A stretch of 64,000 bases of DNA from Campylobacter sp. RM16192 (GCF_004803855.2 NZ_CP012552.1:310001-374000), one strand, 5' to 3'. Positions 44,756 to 56,236 are shown, counted from the stretch's first letter. Notes: generated from the letters alone by a model not told the origin. Numbers and translations: made by a program.

Positions 44756-45400
44756 ATGGAAATTTTAAGAGCGTCTAATCTAGGCTTTGCGTATGATTAT
44801 ACGCTCTTTGAAAATCTGAATTTAACTCTAAATTCAGGTGAAAACACTGCTATATTGGGAGTTAGCGGTTGCGGCAAATCAACTATTTTACACATTCTTT
44901 CAACGCTTCTTAAGCCTCAAAATGGTGAGGTTGTATATGATAATAAGTCACTTTATACACTTTCTCAAAATGAGCTTTTAAAAATTCGTAGATTTGATTT
45001 TGGAATAATCTTTCAGGCTCATTATCTTTTTAAGGGCTTTAATGCACTTGAAAATATCGAACTTGCAGGAATTTTGTCAAATCAAAATGTAGATGATAAA
45101 ATTTTAGAAAATTTAAAAATCAAAGAAGTGATAAACCAAAAAGTGGGTGAGCTAAGCGGTGGGCAACAGCAAAGGGTTAGTATAGCCCGTGTGCTTTGTA
45201 AAAAGCCAAAGATTATCTTTGCCGATGAGCCAACTGGAAATTTAGACAAACAGACCGCAAATGAGGTGATGAACACGCTTTTTGATTACATCAAAGAAAA
45301 TGATGCGGCGCTAGTATTGGTGACTCATGATAACGAGCTTGCAAATAGATGCACTAATGTATATAAACTAGAGGATAAGAAACTGATAAAATGGAAATAG
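44756..45400 (+). CDS. ABC transporter ATP-binding protein (LolD/MacB-FtsE type)
   Basis: 214 residues: Walker A 'GVSGCGKST', Q-loop 'GIIFQAHYLFKGFNALENIELAG', signature '[16 protein letters not shown]', Walker B 'IIFADEPTGNLD', H-loop 'VLVTHDNELANRC'. Matches the type VII (LolD/MacB) ATPases that drive lipoprotein release or mechanotransmission. No membrane partner sits beside it. Starts 3 bp after tsf and overlaps fliR by 10 bp, the conserved Campylobacter order. Confidence 0.88.
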   Translation: MEILRASNLGFAYDYTLFENLNLTLNSGENTAILGVSGCGKSTILHILSTLLKPQNGEVVYDNKSLYTLSQNELLKIRRFDFGIIFQAHYLFKGFNALENIELAGILSNQNVDDKILENLKIKEVINQKVGELSGGQQQRVSIARVLCKKPKIIFADEPTGNLDKQTANEVMNTLFDYIKENDAALVLVTHDNELANRCTNVYKLEDKKLIKWK

Positions 45401-46155
45401 TCAGCTTTTTTGGCGTAGATAGGGTCATAACTTTTATGCTTCTTTTTGCGCGTATAGGCGGACTAATGGTGTTTTTTCCATTTTTTGGACACAACCAAAT
45501 TCCAATTACCGTAAAGACAGCTTTTTCTTTTTTCTTGACTATTTTTTTATTTCCAGCTGCAAGTGCTCCAAACACAGAAATTTACTATCTAGCGGTTGAA
45601 ATTTTAAGCGAGGTCATGCTTGGATTGTGTGCCGGACTTTTAGTTACAATAGTGTTTGCTATACTTCAGCTTGCTGGTGAGCAGATATCACTTGTAATGG
45701 GTTTTTCAATGGCTTCTGTACTTGATCCGCAGACGGGCATAACCTCTCCTGTTATGTCAAACATCATAAATTTTCTTGCTTTGATGACATTTTTAGCCTT
45801 TGATGGACATCATATGCTACTATTATTTTTTGCAAATTCTTTGAATCATATTCCTCTTGGAGAGTTTTATCCTAGTGCAAATTTAGTTCATTATGCTTCA
45901 AAATCAATGGTAAATCTTTTTATGTTTGGCTTTATTATGTCCTTTCCTATTTTAGCGCTTTCTTTACTATCCGATCTTATCTTTGGAATGCTTATGAAAA
46001 CTATGCCACAGTTTAACCTGCTTGTAGTTGGATATCCTATTAAGATTACAATAGGATTTGCCGTGCTTATAGCCATACTGGCTGGTATGATGGAGCTATT
46101 TAAAGAGCTTATGTTTAGAGTTATTAACGATATGCCGTCACTCTTTTTTAACTAA
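45391..46155 (+). CDS. fliR: flagellar export protein FliR
   Basis: Inner-membrane part of the flagellar type III export gate (FliPQR). 254 residues, about seven membrane segments. Typical are 'ARIGGLMVFFPFFGHNQIPITVKTAF', 'GEQISLVMGFSMASVLDPQTGI' and 'MKTMPQFNLLVVGYPIKI' (MPQ motif). Overlaps the ABC ATPase gene by 10 bp. Confidence 0.95.
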   Translation: MEIVSFFGVDRVITFMLLFARIGGLMVFFPFFGHNQIPITVKTAFSFFLTIFLFPAASAPNTEIYYLAVEILSEVMLGLCAGLLVTIVFAILQLAGEQISLVMGFSMASVLDPQTGITSPVMSNIINFLALMTFLAFDGHHMLLLFFANSLNHIPLGEFYPSANLVHYASKSMVNLFMFGFIMSFPILALSLLSDLIFGMLMKTMPQFNLLVVGYPIKITIGFAVLIAILAGMMELFKELMFRVINDMPSLFFN

Positions 46156-46215
46156 GCTAGGAGTAATAAAAAATATCTTAAAATACCTATTTTAGGTTTT
46201 ATGAAAGGAGTCTTG

Positions 46216-47556
46216 ATGAAAGTCGCACTTGTCAATAGTAATCCTGCAGTATCGCGTTTGGCAACGCTTAGTCTTAGTAAAATCGGATATGAATATATTG
46301 AAGTTTATAGCCTTGATGATATTAAGGGTAGGTTTTTTGATATATTAATTTTAGATAGCGAAATTACTGTTCAAGATGTAAATTTAGAAGAGATAGCAGG
46401 TAAAATTTTATACCTATCTTCTAAAAGCTCTCCAGAATTTGATCGTGCGGACAAGATTTTACCAAAACCTTTTTTGCCTACAGAATTTATATCCATTGTA
46501 GAATCCTTGGGGCATACTCAAGATCAAAATTTATCTGATTTTGATAAAGATGAAGAAAACTTTAGCGAACTAAAAGACGAACAAGGTTCTTTAGTTTCTA
46601 TCGAAGATAGCGAATTTGTAGATGAACTTAGCGATGAGCTATTTAAAGATGAATTTGGTATTAAAGAAGATACTGAAGATGAAAGCTTTAGCTTGGATGA
46701 TTTTGATATGGACTTGACGGACAAAAATGAAGAGGTTGGCAATTTAGATAGCACTAGTGAAAATATTAGTATAGATAATGAAGAAGATAATTTAGAAGAA
46801 TTTGATGATTTTAAAGACGAAGAGCCTGCTCAGATGACTTCAAGAGAAGAGGATCTTTTATCTGATTTTGGCTTTGATGATGATAAAAAAGAAGATATAA
46901 AAGAGAATGCGGATTTAAATGACTTTGAAATTGAAGAGTCGTTGCAACTTAAAGATGAGTTATCAGAAGAAAACGAGCATAGCGAAGTCGAAGAGCTAAG
47001 TGATGAAATGGAGCTTGAAGATGTTAATGATAAAGTTGATTTTGAAACAGAAGATGATACATTTGCCGATATCAGAAAAACTATAGATGAGATAGATAGC
47101 CTAGATAGTGAGCTAAATTTAGATGAATTTGAAGATAAATCCGAGAGTGAATTCGCAAACGATCACTTTGAAATGCTGAAAAAATATAAGAACTTAGATA
47201 CTCAAGATCAAGTAGGAAATGAAGATTTTATAAAAGAAAGTGATGAGATGGGCGATTTTACGTTTATCGATCAAGAGAGTGAATTTAAGAGCGATCAATT
47301 AAATGTATCCGGCACTAGTGAATATGACGACATTGATCATATAAAAGAAGAAGATCTGGCAAAGGCTTTAAACGAGGATTTTGCCAGTATAGTAGAACCT
47401 ACAAAAAGCGATTTAGTAAGTAGCTCTGAGGCTATAAAAAAAGAGCTGGCGCATAAGATAGGAGAGCAGATCACAGGCGCTCTTAGTGCCGATTCTATCA
47501 AAGAGGCCTTAAAGGGTCTAAATATAAAAATAAATATAACATTTGAGGAAAAGTAG
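46216..47556 (+). CDS. highly acidic protein with N-terminal receiver-like domain
   Basis: 446 residues from ATG 46216, placed after AAAGGAG (46203-46209); the in-frame ATG 46201 contains that site. Residues 1-105 fold like a response regulator ('VALVNSNPAVSRLATLSL', 'FDILILDSE', 'KILPKPFLPTEF') but lack the N-terminal acidic pocket. Residues about 110-390 are very rich in Asp/Glu/Ser, low complexity, probably disordered. The C-terminus 'IGEQITGALSADSIKEALKGLNIKINITF' is ordered. Corresponds in position to the 'highly acidic protein' Cj1178c of C. jejuni (from memory). Function unknown. Confidence 0.85.
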   Translation: MKVALVNSNPAVSRLATLSLSKIGYEYIEVYSLDDIKGRFFDILILDSEITVQDVNLEEIAGKILYLSSKSSPEFDRADKILPKPFLPTEFISIVESLGHTQDQNLSDFDKDEENFSELKDEQGSLVSIEDSEFVDELSDELFKDEFGIKEDTEDESFSLDDFDMDLTDKNEEVGNLDSTSENISIDNEEDNLEEFDDFKDEEPAQMTSREEDLLSDFGFDDDKKEDIKENADLNDFEIEESLQLKDELSEENEHSEVEELSDEMELEDVNDKVDFETEDDTFADIRKTIDEIDSLDSELNLDEFEDKSESEFANDHFEMLKKYKNLDTQDQVGNEDFIKESDEMGDFTFIDQESEFKSDQLNVSGTSEYDDIDHIKEEDLAKALNEDFASIVEPTKSDLVSSSEAIKKELAHKIGEQITGALSADSIKEALKGLNIKINITFEEK

Positions 47557-47557
47557 T

Positions 47558-48169
47558 TTGAAGGGGCAAATTTTACTTATTTCAGGACCTAGCGGAAGTG
47601 GTAAAAGTACCCTTTTAAATAGGCTTTTAAAAGAGGAAGCCGATCTTTATTTTTCGATTTCAAGTACAACAAGAGCTATAAGAGATGGTGAAAAAGATGG
47701 TGTAAACTATCACTATATCAGCGAAGAGGAGTTTAAAAAGGGTATCGAAGAGGATAGTTTCTTGGAGTGGGCGTATGTGCATAAAAACTACTACGGAACA
47801 TCATTAAAACCTGTATTAAAAGCTCTTAATGAAGGAAAAATCGCCGTATTTGATATAGATGTGCAAGGCTTTCATATAGCTAGAAAAAAATTTGGTGAGC
47901 TTATAACCTCTGTTTTTATTACAACTCATAGCCAAAATGAACTTAAGCGTAGGCTAGAGGGTCGTGGAACCGATAGCGCACAAACTATTGAGCATCGTCT
48001 AACAAACGCTCTTGATGAGATGGAGCACATCTTAGAATACGATTATTTTTTCATAAACGATGATCTTGAAGAGAGTTATAAAAACTTGCAGTCAATTTTA
48101 AGAGTTATTAGGTTAAAAAGCAAGAGTATAAATTTACGCGAAACTATCAATAATTGGCGTGAATTTTGA
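47558..48169 (+). CDS. gmk: guanylate kinase
   Basis: Phosphorylates GMP to GDP. 203 residues with P-loop 'ISGPSGSGKSTLL' and GMP-binding 'SISSTTRAIRDGEKDGVNYHYI'. I take TTG 47558, right after the stop of the acidic protein and 8 bp behind GAGGAAAAG, as start; the TTG at 47543 would overlap that site. Confidence 0.96.
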   Translation: MKGQILLISGPSGSGKSTLLNRLLKEEADLYFSISSTTRAIRDGEKDGVNYHYISEEEFKKGIEEDSFLEWAYVHKNYYGTSLKPVLKALNEGKIAVFDIDVQGFHIARKKFGELITSVFITTHSQNELKRRLEGRGTDSAQTIEHRLTNALDEMEHILEYDYFFINDDLEESYKNLQSILRVIRLKSKSINLRETINNWREF

Positions 48170-48209
48170 AAAATATGATAATATAACGAAAATTTTAAAA
48201 GGAGAAAAA

Positions 48210-48437
48210 ATGGGTCCAAGTGTCCAACAATTGCTTATAGTTTTACTTATAATAGTTTTGCTTTTTGGAGCAAAGAAGATTCCGGAGCTTGCAAAAGGAC
48301 TTGGTAAAGGCATAAAAAGCTTTAAATCAGAGATGGAAACTGATGATAAAAAAGCTGAGAATGTAGAGAAAGTTGAAGAGAAAAAAGAGGAAGCTATAAC
48401 CGCTACAAAAGTAGATGAAACCACTAAGAGTGCGTAA
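48210..48437 (+). CDS. tatA: twin-arginine translocase subunit TatA
   Basis: 75 residues from ATG 48210 behind AAAAGGAG. One membrane helix ('QQLLIVLLIIVLLFGAKKIP', with the FG motif), then the amphipathic helix 'ELAKGLGKGIKSFKSEM' and a Lys/Glu-rich tail. The upstream codons from 48159 belong to gmk overlap. Needed to export the Tat substrates in this window (Rieske PetA, the 22781 binding protein). Confidence 0.95.
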   Translation: MGPSVQQLLIVLLIIVLLFGAKKIPELAKGLGKGIKSFKSEMETDDKKAENVEKVEEKKEEAITATKVDETTKSA

Positions 48438-48446
48438 GGTTTAGGG

Positions 48447-50033
48447 TTGAAAAATTTAGTCATAGACGAGATAAAAAAAGTTATAGAGGTTGATTTTGTC
48501 CTTGAAAAACCAAAGGATAAAAATCTCGCCCACTATGCGACTCCTCTTGCGTTTTCTTTGGCAAAAGAGCTTAAAAAATCTCCGGTAATCATAGCGCAAG
48601 ATATTGCTAGCAAATTTCAAGACAGCGAGATCTTTGAAGTAAGCGCATTAAATGGCTATATAAATTTTAAGTTAAAACAAAATTTCTTAGGCAATCTTGC
48701 TAAAGCCGCTATAGAAAACCCTCAAAATTTTGCCAGAGGCGGAGCCGAAAGTGAGAAAATTTTACTTGAATACGTAAGTGCAAATCCTACAGGTCCTCTT
48801 CATATAGGTCACGTAAGAGGTGCTGTATTTGGAGATACTCTTGCTAGAGTCGGCAGATATATAGGCAAAGATATTAAGACTGAATACTATATCAATGATG
48901 CTGGTAATCAAATAGATCTGCTTGGAATTTCCATAAGTCTTAGAGCCCGCGAAGAACTTTTTAGTGAAAATGTAGTCTATCCGGAGGCTTATTATAGAGG
49001 CGATTATATCCTAGACATAGCTAAGGCTGCGGAACAAAAATTTGGCAAGGAAATTTTTTATGATCAGAGTAGAAATTTGGAGCTTGCTGATTTTGGTAAA
49101 GACATTGTATTAAATCTTATTAAGCAAAATTTAGCAGATGCGCAAATTTTTATAGAAAACTGGTCAAGTGAGAGAAGCTACTATGATCAGCTTGATGAGA
49201 CTCTTGATAGGCTTAGATCTTGTAACGGAATATATGAGCAAGAGGGTAAAATTTGGCTAAATTCTAGTTTAGTAGGAGACGAAAAGGATAGGGTTATAGT
49301 ACGAGAAGATGGTCGCGGAACCTATCTGGCGGGAGATATTGTATATCACAATGATAAATTTAAGCGCGGATACGATAGATATATAAATATCTGGGGAGCC
49401 GATCACCACGGTTATATAGCGAGAATGAAAGCGGCTGTGCATTTTCTTGGCTATGATGAAAATAGACTAGAAGTTTTACTCTCGCAGATGGTTAGCCTGC
49501 TTAAAAACGGCGAGCAATTTAAGATGAGTAAGAGAAGCGGCAATGTAGTCTTGATGAGTGATGTTGTGGAAGAGATTGGTTATGAAGCTCTTAGATTCAT
49601 ATTTCTTAGCAAAAAGAGCGATACTCACCTTGAATTTGATGTAGATGAGCTTAAAAAAGAGGATAGCTCAAATCCTATTTTTTACATAAATTATGCTCAT
49701 GCAAGAGTTAATCAAATTTTTGCAAAGGCTGGTAAAGTTGTAGATGATGTCAAAAATGCGAGCTTTGTAAATTTGAATGAAGATGCTAAAAATCTGCTTT
49801 TTGAAGCACTTGCTTTAAACGAGGTTTTAGTAGATGCGTTTAACGCTCGCTCTATGCAAAAAATTTGTGACTACTTAAAGTCTTTAGCTGCTAATTTTCA
49901 TAAATTTTATAATGAAAATCGCGTTGTCGGGAGCGAAAACGAAGATGAGTTGTTAAAATTATTTGCGGTTGTTGCACTCTCTATAAAAACAGCACTTTCT
50001 CTCATGGGAATAGCTGCAAAAGATAAGATGTAA
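48447..50033 (+). CDS. argS: arginyl-tRNA synthetase
   Basis: 528-residue class I synthetase charging tRNA-Arg. HIGH motif in 'ANPTGPLHIGHVRGAVFGD', 'GADHHGYIARMKAA', and the KMSKS-like 'FKMSKRSGNVVLMSD'; C-terminal anticodon-binding helical domain. The start is TTG 48447 with AAGGTTTAGGG in front. 9 bp after tatA. Confidence 0.97.
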   Translation: MKNLVIDEIKKVIEVDFVLEKPKDKNLAHYATPLAFSLAKELKKSPVIIAQDIASKFQDSEIFEVSALNGYINFKLKQNFLGNLAKAAIENPQNFARGGAESEKILLEYVSANPTGPLHIGHVRGAVFGDTLARVGRYIGKDIKTEYYINDAGNQIDLLGISISLRAREELFSENVVYPEAYYRGDYILDIAKAAEQKFGKEIFYDQSRNLELADFGKDIVLNLIKQNLADAQIFIENWSSERSYYDQLDETLDRLRSCNGIYEQEGKIWLNSSLVGDEKDRVIVREDGRGTYLAGDIVYHNDKFKRGYDRYINIWGADHHGYIARMKAAVHFLGYDENRLEVLLSQMVSLLKNGEQFKMSKRSGNVVLMSDVVEEIGYEALRFIFLSKKSDTHLEFDVDELKKEDSSNPIFYINYAHARVNQIFAKAGKVVDDVKNASFVNLNEDAKNLLFEALALNEVLVDAFNARSMQKICDYLKSLAANFHKFYNENRVVGSENEDELLKLFAVVALSIKTALSLMGIAAKDKM

Positions 50034-50059
50034 ATTTATGGCACTTTTGCCATAAATTT
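50032..50059. terminator. 12-bp perfect hairpin after argS
   Basis: AAATTTATGGCA / TGCCATAAATTT with a CTTT loop begins inside the argS stop codon. There is no run of T behind it, so it may be an mRNA-stabilising or weak terminator structure. Confidence 0.6.
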
Positions 50060-50072
50060 ATGCTAAGTTAAA

Positions 50073-51086
50073 ATGAAGTTAGCTAAAAAACGAAAGATTA
50101 GATCCTGGCTTATCATACTATTTTTAGCCAGTTTTTCTATTTTGCTATCTAAAATTCCTCCATTTTCCACTTTTTATATTAGCCCTCTTATAATCGCCGT
50201 GGTTGTTGGAGCTATACTTGGCAATATCTCTTATAAAAATGTATTAATGCTAAGAAGAAGCCATGTTTTAGCCCTGAGTACAAAGCAAATTTTAAGACTT
50301 GGGATTATTCTTTTTGGATTCAAGCTTAGTATCGCAGATATTTCGCAGGTCGGTGTTGTAGGTATATTCTTATCGTTTTTTATCGTATTCTCAACATTTT
50401 TCATTGGATATTATTTAGGGCAAAAGATAGGTCTTGATAGAAAAAGCGCGGCACTAATTAGTAGTGGTAGCTCTATATGTGGTGCTGCTGCAGTGCTTGC
50501 CGCAGGAAGCGTCATAAAAGCAAAAAGCGATCAGATAGCCATAGCCGTATCTACCGTGGTTGTGTTTGGCACGATAGGTATGTTTGTCTATCCTCTTATA
50601 TTTGGCTCTCAAATTTTAGCTTTTAGCGAGTTAAAGATGGGATTTTTTACCGGAGCTAGTTTGCATGAGGTGGCTCATGTAGTAGGAGCTGGATCTGCTA
50701 TAGGCGAAGTGGCTCAGGCAAATGCAGTTATAATTAAAATGCTAAGAGTCTTGATGCTCGCTCCGTTTTTGATAGTTCTTAGCTCATTAAATTTAGAAGT
50801 ATCAAATGGTAAAAAATTATTAAATATAAGAGCCTCTTTCCCATATTTTGCACTATGGTTTTTATTCGCCGTATCTTTTAATTCAATTGGAATCTTAAGT
50901 GACTTTTTGCTAGATATTATCTATTTTATAGATATTTTATTATTAACTATTGCGATGAGTGCACTTGGGGTAACGATAAGAAAAGATGTTTTGAAAAATG
51001 CCGGCAAAAAGCCATTTATTTTGGCTTTTATTCTGTTTGTTTGGCTATTTTTATCGGCTTTTTGTCTAGTTAAATTTCTAATATGA
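50073..51086 (+). CDS. YeiH/UPF0324 family membrane transporter
   Basis: 337 residues with about ten membrane segments. Family features: 'SPLIIAVVVGAILGN', 'STKQILRLGIILFGFKLS', 'SSGSSICGAAAVLAAGSVIKAK' and 'GASLHEVAHVVGAGSAIGE'. Annotated in databases as putative sulfate/sulfonate exporters; true substrate unknown. Shares 4 bp with the VanZ-like gene. Confidence 0.88.
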   Translation: MKLAKKRKIRSWLIILFLASFSILLSKIPPFSTFYISPLIIAVVVGAILGNISYKNVLMLRRSHVLALSTKQILRLGIILFGFKLSIADISQVGVVGIFLSFFIVFSTFFIGYYLGQKIGLDRKSAALISSGSSICGAAAVLAAGSVIKAKSDQIAIAVSTVVVFGTIGMFVYPLIFGSQILAFSELKMGFFTGASLHEVAHVVGAGSAIGEVAQANAVIIKMLRVLMLAPFLIVLSSLNLEVSNGKKLLNIRASFPYFALWFLFAVSFNSIGILSDFLLDIIYFIDILLLTIAMSALGVTIRKDVLKNAGKKPFILAFILFVWLFLSAFCLVKFLI

Positions 51087-51442
51087 GTTTAAAATCGATC
51101 TATTTATCGAGATTTTTTATATTTGTTTTTATATTTTTATTAGTAGTTATAGAGTATATGGCTACTACAAGCGTGGAATTTGAGCTTGCAAAAAGCAGTT
51201 GGGATAAGATAAATCATTTTTTAGCTTTTATTGTGCTTTATATCACTATGAATTTTGGGTTAAAAAGGCTAAACTTGATCCAAAAAATAGTTATACTAAT
51301 GATCTATGCGGTTCAGATAGAAGTTGTTCAAGCGTTTTTGCCAAATAGATATTTTAGTCTGCTTGATATTTTAGCCGATTTTATAGGAGTAGTATTTGGG
51401 ATTTTGGCGGTAAGAGTTTTATTAAAAATTACCGCCAGATAG
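51083..51442 (+). CDS. VanZ-like family membrane protein
   Basis: 119 residues, four membrane segments. 'WDKINHFLAFIVLYITMNFGL' (conserved K-x2-H) and 'EVVQAFLPNRYFSLLDILADFIGVVFG' (Q-x-F-x-P-x-R motif and D-x2-A-N/D-x2-G) define the VanZ fold. Function in Gram-negatives unknown. Converges with rsfS, 2 bp apart. Confidence 0.85.
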   Translation: MSLKSIYLSRFFIFVFIFLLVVIEYMATTSVEFELAKSSWDKINHFLAFIVLYITMNFGLKRLNLIQKIVILMIYAVQIEVVQAFLPNRYFSLLDILADFIGVVFGILAVRVLLKITAR

Positions 51443-51444
51443 GC

Positions 51445-51771
51445 TTAGCTTCTTTGCTCTTTTAGTTTTGATAAAAACTCTTCGATATTGTATTTTGCAC
51501 GGTATTGTGGGCTTAGAAGATGTATTAGGATATCTCCCAGGTCTAGCACAACCCAATCAGGCGAGCTTTCTATGCCTAAAAATTCCTCTCCAAGCGGTTT
51601 TAGCGCGAGCTTTAGATCATCCGTTAAAGAGTATGCGTGCCTCTCTCCCATTGTAGTTGCAATTACTACGTATTTTACGAAATAATCCTTTTCTCTCATA
51701 TCAAAGACTTCTATTGACTCAGCCTTCTTTTCATCTAGAATTTTGATGATTCTGTCGATTCTTTCTTGCAT
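51445..51771 (-). CDS. rsfS: ribosomal silencing factor RsfS
   Basis: 108 residues: 'KYVVIATTMGERHAYSLTDDLK' and 'WVVLDLGDILIHLLSPQYRAKYNIEEF' are typical. Binds ribosomal protein L14 and blocks subunit joining in starvation. Overlaps the nadD 3' end by 37 bp, which means tight coupling, the common nadD-rsfS pair. Confidence 0.95.
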   Translation of the reverse strand: MQERIDRIIKILDEKKAESIEVFDMREKDYFVKYVVIATTMGERHAYSLTDDLKLALKPLGEEFLGIESSPDWVVLDLGDILIHLLSPQYRAKYNIEEFLSKLKEQRS

Positions 51772-52307
51772 TTTAATCCTTGGTAAAATTTTATAACTTC
51801 CTCTTTTATTTTAGCAGGAATTTGATCTTGTACCAGATCGCTTCTTATTTTAGAAGATGAGATATCTATGTGGATATCAAGCTTTTGAAGCTTTTTTGGT
51901 ATCTTGATATGATCTCTTTTGGCCACTATAAAATGAACTAAAGAGCTAAGAAGCTCAAAATTATGCCACTTATCCAGAGTCGCCAAGTGATCGGCTCCTA
52001 TTAAAAGATATAATTTCTTTATATCGTAAATATCATAAAGATGTAAAACACTCTCTATCGTAGGCACAGGGCGATTTTGATCTATCTCAAATCTGCTTAT
52101 TTCCACATTTGGCAGATCTCCCCAAATCTCCTTTGTCCATTTAAGTCTAAGCTCTGGAGGTGCTGAAAATTCTGCCTTAAAAGGGCTAATGTATGTAGGC
52201 ATTATTATGAGTTTATCTATATCAAGGCTATTAATCGCCATCTTTACGATACTATCATGCCCAAGATGAGGAGGATCAAAACTCCCACCAAAAAATCCCA
52301 ACTTCAT
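51735..52307 (-). CDS. nadD: nicotinate-nucleotide adenylyltransferase NadD
   Basis: Makes deamido-NAD from nicotinate mononucleotide and ATP. 190 residues from the ATG at complement 52305-52307, giving 'MKLGFFGGSFDPPHLGHDSI' with the (H/T)xGH nucleotidyl motif; the upstream ATG 52316 adds three residues. 'ISSSKIRSDL' is the second motif. The long C-terminal end overlaps rsfS. Confidence 0.95.
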   Translation of the reverse strand: MKLGFFGGSFDPPHLGHDSIVKMAINSLDIDKLIIMPTYISPFKAEFSAPPELRLKWTKEIWGDLPNVEISRFEIDQNRPVPTIESVLHLYDIYDIKKLYLLIGADHLATLDKWHNFELLSSLVHFIVAKRDHIKIPKKLQKLDIHIDISSSKIRSDLVQDQIPAKIKEEVIKFYQGLKCKKESTESSKF

Positions 52308-52474
52308 TCCCAACATATCCTATTTGTGTCTGCTAAAATTTAGATATAAAGCTTATCAAAATTAGAGTAAAACTGAGTTGAAAAATATATAAATTAAAAA
52401 TTTTAATTGATAAAGCAGGGTTAAAGTTCTTTATATGTAAAATTTAGCAAATTTCATTATCAAAGGAAGTACGA

Positions 52475-53473
52475 ATGGTTAAAATCGCTATAAACGGCTT
52501 TGGTAGGATTGGAAGATGTGCGGCGCGTATTATATTAGAGCGTGACGACGTAGAGCTAGTCGCCATAAACGATACGGCAAAGAGAGAGATGACAAGGTAT
52601 CTTTTAAAATATGATACCGTTCATGGGGAGTTTAAGCAAGATGTAAAGGTCATAAATGACGACTATATCGAGGTTAACGGTAAAAAAATAAGAGTTTATT
52701 CTACAAGAGATGCAAATGAGCTTGATTTTGCAGCCTTTGGTGCCGATGTTGTACTTGAGTGTACAGGGGCTTATCTGACTACTGAAAAATGCCAACCTTA
52801 TATCAAGAATGGGATTAAAAAAGTTGTGATGAGCGCTCCTGCAAAAGATGACACACCTACATACGTAATAGGCGTAAACGAGGAGCTTTACAAAGGTGAG
52901 GCTATAATATCAAACGCAAGTTGTACCACAAACTGCCTTGGCCCGGTCGCAAAAGTTTTGGATCAGAAATTTGGTATAGCAAAGGGTCTTATGACGACTG
53001 TTCATGCATATACACATGGACAAAGTCTGGTTGATGTTAAAGCTAAAGATTTTAGACGAAGTCGTGCGGCTGCCTTAAATATCGGGCCTACTACAACAGG
53101 AGCCGCAAAGGCTATTAGTAAGGTTCTTCCGCAACTTGCCGGCAAGATGCATGGTCAAAGTGTGCGTGTACCGGTAGCAAACGTCTCTATGGTCGATTTA
53201 ACCGTGGTTTTAAATAAAAAAGTAAGTGTAGAAGATGTTAATAACGCCTTTAGAGATGCCGCAAGCGGCCCTATGAAAGGAATTTTACTTGTAGATGACG
53301 ATCAAAGAGTATCAAGTGACTTTATGACTTCAAGCTATAGCTCTATCGTGGCAAGCGATATTACTCAAGTAATTTGCGATGATCTTGTAAAGGTCATGGC
53401 GTGGTATGACAATGAGTGGGGATATTCGCAGCGCCTTGTAGATTTAGCGGTTTTAGCCGCAAAAAAGGGTTAA
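52475..53473 (+). CDS. gapA: glyceraldehyde-3-phosphate dehydrogenase
   Basis: 332 residues: '[16 protein letters not shown]' for NAD binding, catalytic Cys in '[16 protein letters not shown]', His in '[15 protein letters not shown]', and '[15 protein letters not shown]' near the end. AAAGGAAG ribosome-binding site. First gene of gapA-pgk-tpiA-fabI. In Campylobacter this pathway mainly serves gluconeogenesis. Confidence 0.98.
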   Translation: MVKIAINGFGRIGRCAARIILERDDVELVAINDTAKREMTRYLLKYDTVHGEFKQDVKVINDDYIEVNGKKIRVYSTRDANELDFAAFGADVVLECTGAYLTTEKCQPYIKNGIKKVVMSAPAKDDTPTYVIGVNEELYKGEAIISNASCTTNCLGPVAKVLDQKFGIAKGLMTTVHAYTHGQSLVDVKAKDFRRSRAAALNIGPTTTGAAKAISKVLPQLAGKMHGQSVRVPVANVSMVDLTVVLNKKVSVEDVNNAFRDAASGPMKGILLVDDDQRVSSDFMTSSYSSIVASDITQVICDDLVKVMAWYDNEWGYSQRLVDLAVLAAKKG

Positions 53474-53474
53474 T

Positions 53475-54676
53475 ATGAGTGAAATTTTATCTATAAACGA
53501 CCTTGACTTAGCTAAGAAAAAAGTATTTATTAGGTGCGATTTTAACGTGCCTATGGATGAGTTTTTAAATATTACCGATGACCGCAGAATTCGCTCAGCG
53601 ATTCCTACTATAAAATACTGTCTTGATCATGGATGCAGTATTGTTTTAGCAAGCCACTTGGGTCGCCCAAAAAACGGCTTTGAAGAAAAATTTTCTCTTA
53701 AAAATGTTGCCAAAAGACTATCCAGATTGCTTGATCGTGATGTAATATTTGCAAACGATGTTGTGGGTGATGATGCCATCAAAAAATCAGCAGAGCTAAA
53801 GGCTGGTGAAATTTTGATGATAGAAAATCTTCGCTTTGAAAAGGGCGAGACAAAAAATGATGAGAATTTGGCTCGTGAGCTTGCAAAATTTGGCGAAATT
53901 TATATAAATGACGCCTTTGGAGTATGCCATAGAGCTCACGCTTCGGTCGAGGCTATTACTAAATTTTATGATGAAAATCATAAGGCTGCCGGATTTTTAC
54001 TACAAAAAGAGATAAATTTCGCTCAAAATTTAATCAAGCATCCTTCTAGACCTTTTGTGGCTGTCGTGGGAGGCTCAAAAGTAAGCGGAAAGCTTCAAGC
54101 GCTTCACAATCTACTTCCTCGAGTAGATAAGCTGGTAATAGGTGGAGGAATGGCGTTTACTTTCTTAAAAGCGCTTGGCGAGAATATAGGAAATTCCCTT
54201 CTTGAAGAGGATTTAATAGAGGATGCAAATGAAATTTTGAAAAAGGGCAAAGAGCTTGGAGTTAAAATTTACTTGCCGGTAGACGTAGTAGCCGCTCAAA
54301 CGTTTTCTGCTGATAGTGCGGTTAAATACGTATCTGCCAAAGAGATACCAAATGGCTGGATGGGGCTTGATATAGGACCTGCTTCGGTAAGATTGTTTAA
54401 AGAGGTTTTAGCCGATGCTCAAACTATTTGGTGGAACGGCCCTATGGGTGTTTTTGAGATGGATAAATTTAGCAAGGGAAGCATCAAAATGAGCCACGCT
54501 ATCGTAGAAACTCATGCTACAACTGTAGTTGGCGGTGGAGATACCGCTGATGTAGTCGAACGTGCCGGAGATGCCGATGAGATGACCTTTATCTCAACTG
54601 GTGGAGGAGCTAGTCTTGAACTAATAGAGGGTAAAGAATTGCCTGGCATAAAACCTCTTAGAAAGGCGCGTGAGTC

Positions 54677-54680
<4 letters not shown>
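53475..54680 (+). CDS. pgk: phosphoglycerate kinase
   Basis: 401 residues. '[13 protein letters not shown]' and '[11 protein letters not shown]' in the N-lobe; '[17 protein letters not shown]' and '[16 protein letters not shown]' in the nucleotide lobe; '[15 protein letters not shown]' near the end. Begins 1 bp after gapA and overlaps tpiA by 4 bp. Confidence 0.98.
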
Positions 54681-56172
<1,492 letters not shown>

Positions 56173-56182
56173 CTAAATTTAA

Positions 56183-56213
56183 TGAGCCCTAAATAATAAA
56201 TTTAGGGCCTCAT
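56183..56213 (+). terminator. terminator after fabI
   Basis: CCCTAAAT (56187-56194) / ATTTAGGG (56200-56207) with outer TGAG/CTCA pairs and one bulge, followed by TCTTGATATTT. Ends the gapA-fabI operon. Confidence 0.65.
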
Positions 56214-56236
56214 CTCTTGATATTTAAGGATATGAT

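Noticed and set aside
46187-46200. ACCTATTTTAGGT near the acidic protein gene as another copy of the element's CCTAAAATACG repeat
   Set aside because: Only the first part matches; there are no integrase or element genes nearby, and a short AT-rich match is expected by chance.
46524-46754. Ser/Leu-rich frame opposite the acidic protein
   Set aside because: Antisense shadow of Asp/Glu codons; no start signal.
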